Counted from the stretch's first letter, positions 34,683-48,302 are shown. The stretch: 64,000 bases of DNA from Selaginella tamariscina (GCA_003024785.1 PUQB01000108.1:266907-330906), one strand, 5' to 3'. The notes: a model not told the origin generated them from the letters alone. Program-made: numbers and translations.

Positions 34683-37600
34683 CTACTGCAATATCTCACT
34701 AAGCGATCGCCTTTGTAGAAAATATGTGACATTCGGGTTCAAGCCAAGCACACGGCTGTAGATGAAGTACATGTGTACACATGGGCTCCAACTTTTGCTC
34801 TTCTGAAAGGTAGAACAACTGCATGTAGGATAAGTACTAATAGTCACCTTTGCAGAGTCATTTCCTTGCCGACACAACGAAAGCCTCCTTCCGTCCTCTA
34901 ACTGTCACTTCAACATTTCTCACACGACCTAAAAACGTCTTGGCCTTGTGAAATTCTTCTCTTGTTCCTTAGACATTTTTGTTGGAGTCCGGACCATACG
35001 TCCTTCGAAAGGTGGAATTGTTGTAGATCCAGCTCCACGTGGTGGCGATGGTGTTTTGTCCTTCTGACCCTCATCTACTCTTCCTGCCGTCCCCTGTAAA
35101 CCTTCCAGAACAAAGCCTGCATCCTGTAGTTCTCTGACCTCCTCACTTGTCAGCTTCGTTTCCTTGAGCACAGGCCAAACCGTTGGTGGTGTTGGAATTC
35201 TTGATGAAGAATTTTGCCGTTTGGCCGCGTGAAACACCCTGAATCTTTTGGGCAGAACCACATCATCTGTTGTACATACTCCTCATTCCCCAAGGCATCT
35301 GTACATTCGTTTTCCATAGAATCCTGGTGCTGGCACTCTGCTTGGATAACCGATTGGTTTTCCACACAGAGCAGTTCCTTCCTGATTCATCCCCAAACAC
35401 TTAACCTTACTGGATGCTCCGATTCGTCTGATGGCCCACTTTTGAGCAATCTCTCTCTCCAAAACCTCTTCGAACCTTAACCTCTTTCTCCTGTTGTTTT
35501 GGACCCCGCTCTGTGTACTCTACATCATGTCTGTGTGAACGTCGAGCATCAGACTGTTCTGTTCCTGTGACTGTTCTCCTAACAGTTTGCACTCGAACGT
35601 TAGTGGTACTCGTGAACTCCGGGCTGGTCAAGTGTTCCTCGCCTTCCACCAGATTGATAATTGTTGATGGAGATACACTTTTCCCCTCAGAGAGTTTGCG
35701 TTGCACTCGTTTCAACAGAGTTTCCTTCGAAGGACCCTACCTCCCTTCTATTGCCGCTTTCACCTTCGCACTCTGCATAACTGCATCGGTGAGGTCTAAC
35801 ATTGTCGCCTCCAGCAGTGGTACTCTTTTGGCCAATCTTGCTCTTCTTGCTCTCGCGTGAATCACTTCAGCATTGTTTGTAGTTGGAACGCTCGCGAGTC
35901 CTTCTTCTGTCATGTCTCCCAGTTCCGCCATGGAGATGTGGTCCTCATGCCTGATCCACCAAGACAGCCATGTCTTCAAAGCTCGAATGTTTGACGCTCG
36001 TCCTTCCCAAAAAGACTCGAGAATTGCTAGTTGTTCTTTCTTAGATTGTTCATTCAGTGCTGCAGGCCAGGCACGAGCAAGCTTCATGTGTTCTTCGCGA
36101 TGTTCTTCTGCGATCCATTTCTTTGTCACCTGACGCACGGATTGCATAAAGTGAAACAGACAGCTTCTTTCCCTCCCTTTCATCTTTGCTCCGTTGTTGA
36201 ATACTTGGCGCAAGGCTATCCATATCGCTCCAGCCTCATCCGACATGAAACCAGCAAAGTTGACATTCTCCAAACCCTGTTTCTTACAAACCTCTAGCAT
36301 TGTGTTCAAGAACTTCAGCACTGCAACATTATCTTCGCGGCACATATCTGCGTAAGCTATAGTCACCATGGATCTGACACTGTAAGAGAGCATTAGATAA
36401 CAAAGATTAGAAAGTGTTATGAAGAGTTTTACAACTTACAATGGGTCATAAAGGTGTATTCCAATTGTCGCCCAGTCTGGTATCGGTGCGTGTGGTCCAG
36501 AACAACCCATTGATCATGAAGGTCTCCTCCACTTTGACACCTTCTGATGTAGTCAACTCCTGAACCCGGTCCCTCAACTGTCATTTTGAAGATCAGAGGC
36601 TGCTCCTCAGCACCATGCAGTTCCATCCCTGGAACATGTATGACGTGAATGAAAGGTATTGGCAACTTTGTCTTCAGCTCCAGAAGACCCTCGTAACCCT
36701 CTCTAAAGTGTGTCTCCTTCTGTCTTGATTGTGTAATCCAGTCCCGAGTCCTAAAGAAAGGTCACGTGTGTAGAGATCTAAAGAAAAATACCTTCGATGG
36801 TTTGTTAGAGGTTCAAGTTTTGAGAGTAAACCAGTGTACGAGACTTCTCCTTCTTCCTTGAAAAGTTCTTCAAAGATGAGCTCACGCGCAGCTTGAAACT
36901 CAATCACTCGTTGATTGGTTCGCGGACTGCTCTTTACCACGTTGCTGACACTAGATCTGGCACGCTGAACGTTTGAAGCTGACACTGAGGGGCTGACTGG
37001 ATGCTGATGAACACCTCTGTGAATGAACAACCTTGTAAAAGAAATGTCGTCTGGCAGAATGTAGTACACATAAGCCGGACAAGTGTGCACTAGCAATGGC
37101 TCCTCTCCACAATGCTTACATTTCATGCCTTTTACTTTGCCTGTCTCAGTTGTCTTTGCCTTCTCCACAGCACCCTTGAAGTGACATTCATTTGCTTTCT
37201 TCTCAAAAGCCAAGTAGGGGCAGTAGGATTGATGCATTTGAGATGTCGACACATGAACTTCGACTGACTCGCCGCCGGAACATGCCATGTGTTGTGCTCG
37301 GGTGTGTCCAATGGTAGCAGCCATCCTTGCCAAGTACTTCTCTGTGCTTTCTTTTTTTGGAGGAAGTTCGTAAATGACATTCCATTGTATATCTGCGGTA
37401 GTTCAGAGACTCGTTTAACTTCAGACGAACCAATGAGATCCTTCCCTATCCTACATTTGTCTGCTCTTAGAAGACACACCAGCATGGATTCCTCACGCTC
37501 CTTTGTCCGCAACCTGAACAACGGGCCCTTTGCCGGGCACAATGTGTAAAAGACAAACTGGTTTGATGCATTGCCTTCTGGTAACAACTCCACATCTTCT

Positions 37601-37758
37601 CCAGAACTCGCAGAAACTGACATCAATTGAACCACATGTATACTGAACCAACAAGGAATGTTGAAAGCAAAGTGAAGATCATGTTCAAACACAAAAGCAT
37701 TTCCATCTTCATCGACTGGGAAATCTTTGTCAATGCCTTCATAGGTAACTCTGGCCAT
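34683..37758 (-). pseudogene. MULE-type transposase with SWIM zinc finger (M-C)
   Basis: It starts MARVTYEGIDKDFPVDE (37758). An N-terminal zinc-binding segment CKHCGEEPLLVHTC (near 37110) resembles the FLYWCH/WRKY-like finger of MULE transposases. The catalytic domain follows: first Asp in WVVLDHTHRYQT (36470-36520), second in FMSDEAGAIWIAL (36220), then CLFHFMQ (36160), and Glu in TTNNAEVIH (35870). The basic, Ser/Thr-rich linker ends in a SWIM finger CSCSTFQKSKSWSPCVHMYF (34760-34820). This set and order is that of Mutator transposases (DDE with SWIM), which cut and paste DNA with 9-bp duplications. A GT-AG intron is likely at 36380-36439. Frameshifts occur near 37330, 36670, 35730 and 35400. 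Apart from the breaks the protein would be about 950 residues, within the usual MULE range. Confidence 0.85.
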
Positions 37759-37829
37759 GACAACGCAAGGAGAAAGCTCGGTGGTTTAGGAAAGCAAAGC
37801 AAAAGATTAAACACACTCTCGTTCGCCAA

Positions 37830-38849
37830 AAAAAATTATAATCGTTGATAATAAACGTGAATACACTTTTGTATATAATTAATTCTACCTGCCCAGCTCA
37901 CAGTGTTCTTAATGATGTCCTCTCTAGTATCACCGATTTAATTTAATTATTACCTTTTATGATTTGAAATATCTTCACCTTTACCAATTATTCACATATT
38001 TATTAACCCTAAATTTAATGTCACATTTATTCCGTAGGGTTCACTGTTTTCATTGCGGCTAGGGTTTTTTGGTAGATAGGGTTTACTGTTTCCATTGCGG
38101 CTAGGGTTTTTTCTATCTCAGATCTGATATCTGAAATCTCCTCCAAGGGGCTTGAGAGGAGCGGCGCCATCCATTTCGAGTCGATTCGTGCAGCGCCCAA
38201 GTAAACAATCGAGATTTCTGTGCCGATTTAGATTGTCGGCACCATCCTGCTCAGTCGGCGGCCACAAGGTTTGTGCAATTTCTTTTTCTTTAATTTGCGG
38301 CTCAAATCCATATCACAATGTGTTTTTTTTATGCCAGAGTTGAAGGGTCTTCCCATTTGTGCCATGTGAGAGAGACGGCACCATCCTGGCTCAGTCGGCA
38401 GCCACAAGGTATTCAATTTTTTATTTGCGGCTCAAGTATCCATATCACAATGTTTTTTTTTTTCAGAGTTAAAGGGTCTTCCCATTTGTGCCGTCTGAGA
38501 GACCACACCTGCTCAGTCGGCAGCCACAAGGTTTTTCAATTTCTTTATTTTTTGATTTGCGGCTCAAGTATCCATATCACAATGTTTTTTTTTTCAGAGT
38601 TAAAGGGTCTTCCCATTTGTGCCGTCTGAGAGGGACGGCACCATCCTGGCTCAGTCGGCATACTCATTACATCATCTCTTCAGTGCCGTCTGAGAGGGTC
38701 GGCACCATCCGTCTCAGTCGGCAGGTTTTGCTCATCTACTTTCTGTGCCGACTGAGAGGGTCGGCACCATCTAGCTAGTTGGCAGCCACAAGGTTAGTCA
38801 TCTTTGGTTTTTTTTTTCCTTTTGTCTCCGAATCAATTGACTTGTGTGT
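37830..38849 (+). repeat. Hairpin-exon repeat array before gene 2 (M-C)
   Basis: Units near 38220, 38345, 38467, 38600, 38690 and 38745 contain GTGCCGTCTGAGAGGGACGGCAC, an 8-bp-stem hairpin (described as stem GTGCCGTC and GACGGCAC), then CTCAGTCGGCAGCCACAAG. Several units are preceded by a pyrimidine run ending in CAG and followed by GT, so each looks like a small exon with its own intron borders. A second duplication (TTGCGGCTAGGGTTTTTT) lies at 38030-38115. This is the shared 5' region of the two divergent genes. No coding capacity is seen. Confidence 0.7.
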
Positions 38850-40687
38850 TTGCGAGTTTACAAAATGGTCTTCAAAACGTCTACAAAACTGCGCCTGATG
38901 AAGAGCCACGGGAAGAGAAGAGGATATCGAAGCACAAGCGAGGAAAGAGAGGAGAACCATCTAATGTAGCAAAGGAGGATCCTCCAGTGACTCAGTCTCA
39001 AGTAGTACCAGTTGAGCAGGAGCAGCCTCCATCAACCATCATAGATTTCCCGGAGAGCTCGTGGTTGCCTCCTTCATCCGCTGAGGTTAGTCCTGAACAA
39101 GCAAGTGCAGATGACAGAGGCAGTTGAAGCTAGCGAGGACGACTTGGAGGAGGCAGTCAACAAAAAGAGAGGCCGTGGGAAAGCTGATCCAAAAGGCAAG
39201 AAGGCGAAAGAGCGATAAGGAGCCAAGGAGTTATACAGCATACCGGCCAGCCTGCATTTGGAGAGCTCAGCAACCTGCTCGACAAAATTACTATCAAGGG
39301 ACTTGGTGATCCTCCTGATGTGCCAATCTGTAGAATGCATTCGAACGAGGTGGTTTGACGAGTGAACCCAGGGGACTTGGACAGGCTGGTGTCATCGTTG
39401 AAGAAGGCTGGTTATCTACGCAACACGGCCTTGTTCATTCTGTCCATCGGAGATCCACTCACTTGAGGAGCTATCGAGCTGTCGAAGGACATGGTTCAGT
39501 ATGAGCAGCACCGGTCTTTCGAGCAAGCTCTTACTCAGCCGGAGTACAAACAGTGGGCTTCGAGGCTCTCAAACCGGAAGTTCAGCTGCTGGGACGGGAA
39601 CCATAGGCTACAGGCTTTGCAGAAGCTCTACCGGGAGGATGCAGAGGACAACCAGCGATGGGCTATTCACGTTTGATCGAGTTTCATTTCCACAGAGAAC
39701 ATCGACAATCTTCAACTGGTTTCGATGTTCCAAACATGTGAGTATTTTCTTTTCTTTTTAAGGTTAGACTTATAGTTTCAATGAACAGATCTTCAGCAAC
39801 ATCTGTGGAAACAATGCTACCACATATTCTCCTCACTGTAAAGGCGGTCTGCACTAGTACTGAAGGAACTCAGAAAATCCTCGAGTCACTCACGGAGGTT
39901 GATCGTCTTGAGGTGCGGAAGTGGAAGGAGAGTGCAACAGGAAAGACGCTTGGCATCCTCTTCCAAACCTGATCTGCGCAAAGATCCTTTTCAAGGTAAC
40001 CTTCAGTTTGATTGATAGGAAAGAAGTTTTTAACTTATTCTATGTGCAAACGAGATCGACGATGATCTCGACAGAGCAGTCACCAGTGCTAAAGGCAATC
40101 CATAGCTTGAACTGAACCTGAAGCAGCTAGTGTACAAGAAGCATGACAAGCATATGCACAAGTTCCTCTCTATCATAGACCCAGAGTTGGGGGAGGAGTG
40201 GTTCCAGAAGGTGACAAACATCTCTCATAAGCAGTGTCGCTGGATGGGCATTGAGAAGCTATACGCGATGTCAAAGGCGAAGATTTCAAACATGCTACCA
40301 ACAACAGACACTTGGGCTACCAGGCATGTAGGACAAAGAGTGGATCAAATGGTTCACCATGGACTTATATTGGAATGCTGTGCACGAGGAAGCCATTCAG
40401 ATCCTTAAGGGACTGCAAGAGGATGGTGAAGAAGTGGGAACGGATGTTGACTTCATGAGCTGGTTTGACAAGATGCAAACTCGGAGCAAGTGCCTGGTCT
40501 TTTAGCCCTTCCATGACTGCATACGGTTCACTTATTCGATGGAGCCGAATGAGTTTTTGGAGTGTGAGGAGTCTGCACGTCGGATGATATGGAGGTAAGC
40601 TTTCATTCCAGCATTGCTAATAACTAACTTTGTGTTACATGTTCATACTAGCGAAGAAAATGGCACCGTCTCAGACGATGAAGCTGT
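38850..40687 (+). pseudogene. ParB-like / methyltransferase gene (type 2), N-terminal half (M-C)
   Basis: A basic N-terminus (KHKRGKRGEPSNV) leads to a ParB-like domain. It reads VPICRMHSNEVV near 39320, then VNPGDLDRLVSSLKKAGYL and SCWDGNHRLQALQKLYRE near 39600. The GNHR box is the ParB/sulfiredoxin signature loop and is intact here, unlike in M-D. Helical parts follow (SLTEVDRLEVRKWKES, HKFLSIIDPELGEEWFQ), then HWMGIEK-like and EWIKWFTMDLYWNAVHEEA (40330-40400). GT-AG introns are likely near 39735-39787, 39995-40050 and 40597-40650. The methylase half seen in M-D is missing because the element ends at the chimeric junction. Frameshifts and stops are present throughout. Confidence 0.7.
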
Positions 40688-40962
40688 GAAAAGGAGAGGT
40701 GGGGCTGTTGTTATTAATCTATAGTTTACCATCAACCACCAAATCAGCTAATCCTCAACTGTTGTTCTGTTCAAAGGCTTCAACCATGTGAGCTTGAAAT
40801 CATTGTTTACATCCTTTGCAAATTGAACAGACTTAGCCTTCGCCATTTTACTGGGTTTCTTTGTAGACTTTTCCAAGGGCTCTCATTCACTTGCATGCTT
40901 CTTCTTTAATGTTTCTTTTGCGAACGATTCCATAATCCCCACCCATTTGGCAAAGACCTTGT
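40687..40962 (-). pseudogene. X2 gene 1 fragment (downstream of the X-B insertion)
   Basis: Read on the minus strand this is gene 1 of family X, matching 51240-51510 (KTLSQ-like frames around ACAAGGTCTTTGCC to CACCTCTCCTTTTC). It continues the broken gene from 54458-54699 across the X-B insertion. TTGT at 40959-40962 is the X-B target duplication. At the left it is fused to gene 2 of M-C in the opposite direction. Confidence 0.8.
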
Positions 40963-40989
40963 ATGCACGTTATAACTAAAATGGGCATG
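40963..40989. repeat. Left terminal inverted repeat of X-B
   Basis: It starts ATGCACGTTATAACTAAAAT and ends GGGCATG. The only difference from the right end is G versus C at position 21. Confidence 0.92.
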
Positions 40990-41372
40990 TTTATAGTCCC
41001 ATTTCTTAATAATTAGCAATTTTAGTTATTTAATTAACATTTTCTAATATTAAAGGAATATTCTTTAGAAAATATATGTTTAAAGAAAGAATATTCTTTA
41101 GAATATATGTTTAAAGATAGAAATTCTTTAGAATATTCTATTTTTTGTAATTGACTCTTTAATAAATTATAGCATTCATGGACAAAAATTAATAACATTA
41201 TAAAAGTAGAAGGTATTAAGTTATATAATATATTATATTTAAGATTATATGGCCTAATATAAAAATTAAAGAGCTACATTATATAATATTGATGTTATTT
41301 AAAATATTATAAATTAACATTAATTAAAAATTTAATATTATAATATATATATATATAATATATATATTATAT

Positions 41373-41423
<51 letters not shown>

Positions 41424-41544
41424 ATACAATCTTCCATATCTTTTTATAAATTTATATAGTTAAGTAAACAATTTGGTACTATTATTAAAGAGTTTATATA
41501 ATTATGAATATTAAATATATATATTTTATAATTTTGTAATTGCT
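40990..41544. other. AT-rich left sub-terminal region of X-B
   Basis: Very AT-rich, with repeated AGAATATTC-type motifs (41055-41140) and a long (TA)n run at 41340-41420. No gene. Confidence 0.7.
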
Positions 41545-44500
41545 TTAAGCTTCAGAAAACATACATTCCCTTGCAGTTTTGTTAATCGTGACTTTATCAA
41601 CGCTTCTTGACATCCACCCATATCGAATGGATTTAACATTTATAAAACATGCTGGGTCTTTTTGATTGGGAGACCATGTTTTCTCTAGGCATCCATTATA
41701 TCTTTCGCTCTCCTTCTCGTGTCGCCTTTTTTGTGTTTGAACCATGCAACCTTAACAATACTATTTTTTGTGATTACTTCAGGTGTGTCGATAATTTGAC
41801 CCATCCAAATAGGCTGATTATATGACGCATCTGGAGTAATGAGAACCATCATTAGTTTTTGAAGATCCTTGCAGCAATCAAAGTATGCTTTAGGTTTTTG
41901 GTTCCTTTGTCCAACAAAGTGTGGGGTTTGCACTTCCACATCACTACTGGCTTCTATGTCGTCTGTGCTCAGTGATGTCATTTCAATCTCCTCTCGCCAC
42001 CTTGTTTTAGGCCAAAAAGGGTGTTGCAATTCTGTACTTGTGACAGTAGGCCCTTCCAACTCTCGAACAACAGTCTCCCAATAGTCACCACATGCTTATA
42101 TAGTTCTGAGTAACCAGTTGCCTTATCAGAATTCTTTGGCATCGATTTTTGAACCCATGCCACATATTTTTTGATGCCATCAATAATAACCTCTTGTTCC
42201 TTGAGCTGGGCACTCAATGGAATAGGGTCTGGTTGTCCTTCTGGGAGAAGTGGCTTTCCATCCTCTCCACTTTTGAAGAGCATTAAGCCCTCTTTCGGTA
42301 ACCACTCCTGCTCTGATGGCCGTAACTTGTACTGCATAATAGGTATACCATCTCGTATGGAGAAAAAGAATTGTAGCGGCACAAGGTGACCAACTAAAGA
42401 ATCACTCCCTCTTTTATATACTCCTTGAGAAATTTTTTGAAGTCTGGCACCTCAGTCACAAGCAAAGCACAACTTTTTTTGGAGATGCAATTTTTCAAAA
42501 AGATTCATCATATGCGGTAAGGTAAGTGCACTTGTCCTTTTTAGAGTTGGAGACCTTGCTGAAGAACGCATCAATATCTTCATGAGTGTGACCATAAGGA
42601 AACTGAGCGTGATTGTTTCAAACACACCTTTGGCAACAAGCATTGACAAGTATGCTAGCACATATCTAGAAAATAAAAGTAAGTATGAGCTTGAGAAACC
42701 CTTAAGTAAAATGATTTACCTATTTTTGTTCTCGCCTGCACAATTATCCATCTGTAAAAGCAAATGACGAGGAAGCTTATTTGATGTTGAGGACACATGT
42801 ACACTATTTGAGCTAGATCCCTCCACTGAACCTGAACTCTCAACAGGGCCATCTGTTTTTTGTGCAGGCTGCTGACAATGCCTCTCATATTCCCAAGTAG
42901 CCTCAAGTGCAGACGTGTTCATGAGAGCATTATGTAAAGGTTGAAGGTGTTGTTTCTTCACTTTGAGATCACTGATAGGACTTGTCTGTGAGTGGGCTTC
43001 AAGGTTTCTGAAACACATGGCCAACGACCCAATAGTGAAATTGGAGTCGCTAGACCAATGTGGAAGTGAAAAGTGTCCATATGACTCACAACCGTGTCCA
43101 TGTGTTAGCACACCTGTCAATGAAATCGGAAGTTTCATGACATTTCCAAGGCACTTTGGTGTTGCAACGAGCTTTGGAATGCTGGTCTTTGAATGATCCA
43201 TCTTGTCATGGATCAAGCACAGGTACTCTGATGGGCGTGACACAGAAAGCATGCGGTGTGCATAGTACTGAGACCGGCAAGTTTGTTGTGCAATCATGTG
43301 GGCCTCCATCTTCTTTTGAATGGTAGTGATCTCCACCAAGGTTTTTGCACAAGCCTCTGCAGCCTTCAATGATGTACAAGTGTCACACTTGGAAAAGCTA
43401 GAGTGTTTTGCAATCTCCACATCCTTAAAATGAGTATTCCATATGTTGTTGAAGGTACCAGTGCAGATTGCTTGGAGCCCCATCAAACTGAGGCACTTGT
43501 TCACATGTTCACACAGCTTCAATTGAGTGTAGATTGAAGGCAAAACCTTGAGATTTTCCCTGACCCCTGCATTTGTGGTTCGGCATTTGTGAGGCATCCT
43601 GTCTGCATTTGCTTCCACAAAAGCCTTGAGTATCTCTATGGCTGCCATAATGTGAGAGCGGGTTTTGACCAAGCGAGTGTTCCCATGTACTGAGGTTCGC
43701 GCTCCATCTAGCCACTCATCCCTCCGACGGTAGAACGTGGTCTTTGGGATCCCGTATATACTGTACCAAGCTTTGAAGCAGATGGCCACCTTATTAAATA
43801 CCATGGATGTACTCTGATAACCTGTGTCCGAGGCCATTCCATCAATACACCCAGTTAGTGCAGCATATACAAACTCATGCCTTTGCTTTTGGGTGAGCAT
43901 ACGAAAGACATGTCTACATTGGGTAATTTCATTCCGGTCTGCCATCTGACAACACTTCTTCTTGCAACAGTCAATCGTGGAAATGCTCGTAACACTTTCG
44001 GAAGATGTAGGATCCATCTTTACCCTCTTGCTGAAACTTGCAGGGGAAGATCTACAACCCATGAATCGCCTTTTTCTTACAATAGGACCAATGCAAGGAA
44101 CCTCTTCAAATATGAGTTGTTCTTCCGGGTTGTTATTATTGAAATCCAACCCAGAATATGTTGAACCATCTTGCCGTCTTAATTCAGATGTTCGCCACCT
44201 CACGAGGGATCCAGGATGCAATGTGCCATTAGGTGAAACCTCTGTCACAACTACACCCACGAAGTCGGACCCTAGTTTCTCTTCTGACACTGCTTCCATT
44301 GGATTTATAGCTGTGATGATGCCTCTCCCAACCTCAATCTCATGAAGAAAGAGAATCACCTCATCCATCACAGCAGGCAAGCCATCATCTGGTAAACTCG
44401 TGCTACTATTTGTTTGTGACTCTGCATATTATGTGTCAGCCTTGACTTCATCCAAATTCCACAATACAGGAGAACCCTCCTCAAATTCCATTCCAGAACC

Positions 44501-44653
44501 TCAACATGCTTGAAATGGTGTTCACCCATACGTACACACAAGATCCTTGGGCAATATTGTGACATGATGCATTATCATCTCGAACTTCCAGTTGCCAACT
44601 ATCTCGTTGTTCCGAAGAAGACATACTTTATCTCCAGTATTAAACATATTGTC
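41545..44653 (-). pseudogene. DUF7869-type transposase of family X
   Basis: The first visible exon starts DNMFNTGDKVCLLRNNE after a TTTATGTGCAG acceptor (44653). After a shift it runs open for 554 codons from 44380 to 42716. That stretch has a central Cys-rich part (CCKKKCCQMADRNEITQCRH, 43900-43970), the first catalytic region CLIHDKMDHSKT (near 43200) and the second, LLLQMDNCAGENKNR, at the exon end (42720). A GT-AG intron (42666-42719) follows. The next exon gives YGHTHEDIDAFFSKV (near 42570), supplying the third acidic residue. The C-terminal part (41545-42382) contains YNQPIWMGQII and IVKVAWFKHKK. The H-D-K, D-N-C-x-x-x-N-K-N and G-H-T-H-E-D motifs are those of the DUF7869 RNase-H-like family, which is found in transposons. 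Frameshifts near 44390, 42650, 42400, 42040 and 41740 make this copy inactive. Confidence 0.8.
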
Positions 44654-44774
44654 CTGCACATAAATAATTATGTATTTATGATATCTGTTTATGCAATATT
44701 ATGAGGTGCTTAATAATATGTGTGCAATAATATAATTATGTATAAGATAATATCATGCTTTGATTAATACAACT

Positions 44775-45462
44775 GATGGCGGGATTAATCCCACCCCTCC
44801 GACGAAATGATGGCGGGATTAATCCCACCGACTCTTCCTCGTTGAAGAGAGGCCCCACCTGGCTCTTTCTTGTTGAAGAGAGGCGGCGGGATTAATCCCG
44901 CCGCCACTCTTTCTGACGAGGAAGAGTCGGCGGGATTAATTTCGCCCACAACTCTCACGACAGGGAAGAGGTGGCGGGATTAATCCCGCCCACAATTCTC
45001 TTCAAAGCTAAGATTTTAGAGAGATCTCAAAGGGATGGCGGGATTAATCCCACCAATGCTTCCCTGCCTCCTAAACTGGTCAGCGGGATAAATCCTGCCC
45101 ACAAATCTTTAAAACAGGGAAGTGGTGGCAAGATTAATCCCACCACCCCTTCTCTACTCCTAGAATGGTGGACGGATTAATTCCGTCGACAACTCTTTAC
45201 AATAAATTATTAACTCTTCATTATTTCAGAGAGTTGTCGGCGGAATTAATCCTGCCACCCTTTTTAAAAGCAATGGCTGGATTAATCCCGTCACGGTTTC
45301 CATGTTTTAAAGAGTTATGGGCGGGATTAATCTCGTCACCTCTTTTAAAAAGCGAAAAAGAAATGGTTGGATTAATCCTGCTGCCCCATTGACAACTCTT
45401 TAAGATCTCGACTAACCGAGAATTTTAAGTAAAAAGGATGTATAAACGGGATAAATCCCTAA
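44775..45462. repeat. Palindrome array 1 of X-B
   Basis: About fourteen copies of GGCGGGATTAATCCCGCC and variants, collinear with 180-920 in X-A. This copy has lost several units of the dense left part and has more substitutions. The possible TATA box with its GGCGCC block follows at 45592-45617. Confidence 0.88.
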
Positions 45463-48173
45463 AGGATTATAATGTAATCCTAATGGATTTTTAAACCCCT
45501 AAATTCTAATTTTAAAAGAGAATGTAAGAGAGTGAATCTTTATAAGTAATTCTAAATTTGTTTATAATACTTACTTGTAAACAGCACTAAAGGCGCCGTG
45601 CTTTCCTATAAATAATAAACCCAATTTAATGTCGCTCTTGAAGTGATCACTATAAAAAAAAAAAAAAGATTTGAAAGAGAAATTACAGAAATGAAGAAAC
45701 CCTTGCCAAAGAAAGAACCAATCTGAATTTGAGTGAGAAATTAAATACATTTTCAAATTTACATGTTAGACTGATAATACTTATGTCAGAATTTCAAAAT
45801 TTTTGAAAAGAAAAACTAATAAAATTTAATATAAGTTGACACAAATAATTGACACTCTAACATATGTACTCTCTAATTCCAATAATTTTTATAAATTGCA
45901 TTTAATGTATTTAACATTAACAAGTGATTCAAGCTGTTTAATATTACGAAATTTTAGTAATTATTCTACATTCTTAATATTTCAGTATATATTATTGTAT
46001 ATATTATAAATATATATACTTATATTATTTTCTTAATATTCAAGTAATTAATTTACATTTCTTTATATTAATGGGATATTCTTTATTATTTTCTTATTAA
46101 TCCAAGAATATTCCAATGTTAAACCTGAGCATCATAATTAAATTAGTATATATTCTTAATTATTTCAGTAATTATTCTACATTTGTTTATATTAATGGGA
46201 TTTTCTCAATTATTTCCTTATTATTTCAAGAACATTTCAATGTTAAACCTTATTATCAATATTAAATTAATATATATTATTAAAACTATATATGACTATA
46301 TTAGATAAAATGATATATTATTATGTTTAATTTAAAATATGTTCATAGTGTGTTTTTAATATTATTTTCTTAATTATTCAAGTAATTAATCTATATTTCT
46401 TTATATTAATGGGATATTCTTTATTATTTTCTTATTATTCCAAGAATATTCCAATATTAAACATGATTATCATAATTAAATTAGTATATTCTTAATTATT
46501 TTAGTAATTATTTTACATTTGTATATATTAATGAGATTTTCTCAATTAATTTCTTATTATTTCAAGAATATTCCAATGTTAAACCTTATTATTAATATTA
46601 AATTAATATATATTATTAAAACTATATATGACTATATATTAGATAAAATGATATATTATTATGTATAATTTAAAATATGTTCATAGTGTGTATATTAATA
46701 TCATTTTCACTTTAATTTAATGTTTCTTTTGCACACATATATAAACACAATAAAAAATTTACATATACATGTGCACACGCATTAGAAGCACTTACATAGA
46801 CACATATGCACACACACACACAAGCCGATGAGTGGATCACGATATAAATAAAGCATTTAGCTTTGTATTTACGATTTAGAGTTTAAATCCTAAACTAAAC
46901 ATTTATAGTTACACACACTTTACACTCGAAACTTACATATGTTTAGTGTTTAAAGTAAATTTATATTAAATAATTAGAAAAATATGCATAGATTTAGTTT
47001 ATATTAGTATAAAGATTTTATACTAATATGTATATTATGTGCTATGATTGCTTTCAAATGTGTTTTAATATCATTATGTCATTTTAAGTTAAAATTGGGT
47101 AAAATTCAAATATATATATACAATTTTAAAGTATGAGCAAATTATAATTTACATTTTTAAAAATGAAGTTTTTAAAATAATTGACAAATCAATAGAATGA
47201 TTTATGATTTTATGTTTATCTATTTAACTATTAACAATTCTTTATGCGTGTTTTCTTGTGTCTTTTTATACGAATAATAAACTTTTTATACAAATATTAA
47301 AATTTAATAATAAAAACTTGCATTGGGTTTAAACCTTAAACCAAACTGGAGAGATATGTTGCTATTTATCGAAAACATCATATTCAACGCATGTATGATC
47401 CATATGTACTCAGTCTGTATGTATGTAACACATTGAATTTACATATGTAATATGTATGTATGTCTGTGTGTATACACGTGTGTATGTATATATGTGTACT
47501 AATATATGCAATGTGTATAAGATTAATTTTTTAACACTCTCTCTTCTTTTCTCATACATACACACCCATATTAATAATATGTACTGACGTGACAATATTA
47601 TGTACTAGTACATATGTCTATGTTATATTATATGTGTGTATATATGTATTACTACACGTGAAAGTTTAACTCTCATAGACACACATATGTTAAACCCCTG
47701 CATGATTTATATTTTTGAGGTGTATGTGATACACCCACACATGCACACAAATTTAAAATTATGATAATATAATGAAAGAATATTTGGTTAGGGTTAATAT
47801 ATATTTTATTCCTTGTAGGGTTTAAGTATATTCTTAAAAGGAATATTCATTTAAGGTTAATATATATTTTATCCCTTTTAAGGTTTAAGTATATTCTTAG
47901 AAGGAATATTCGTTTAGGGTTAATATATATTTATTCCTTTTAGGGCTTAGGTATATTCTTAAGGTTTCAAGGTAGCGGAGGAGAAACGCGGTGGTGGTGG
48001 AAATGTGAGAGCGGCAGTGCAAGATCTCTCTCTCACAAGGCGTGGTTATGCAAAAAGCTGCGGCGGTGCAGTAGGGTTTGAAGGTTCATTCACACAGGTG
48101 AAATCTCTCTCTCTTCTCTCACACGCACACTCCTGTATATACATACACATATACATATATTTGTATTTACATA

Positions 48174-48211
<38 letters not shown>

Positions 48212-48266
48212 TTATCTGTATAATTTAATTTATTTATGTATCTCTCGCACACACACGCACACTCCT

Positions 48267-48302
<36 letters not shown>

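Larger units (their letters stand above)
34394..40687 (+). mobile_element. Family M Mutator-like element, copy C (right end lost)
   Basis: The left terminus GGGTCTCGGCGAAAAGGAGG matches the inner-right end of M-D (reverse complement of 62621-62640). It is followed by sub-terminal AATATTC-type repeats (34428-34520). Inside are the MULE transposase gene (minus) and the second ParB-methylase gene (plus), divergent over a hairpin-repeat region. At about 40687 gene 2 breaks off in the middle and continues as an inverted piece of gene 1 of family X. The right terminal repeat and both target duplications are therefore not available. Confidence 0.82.
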
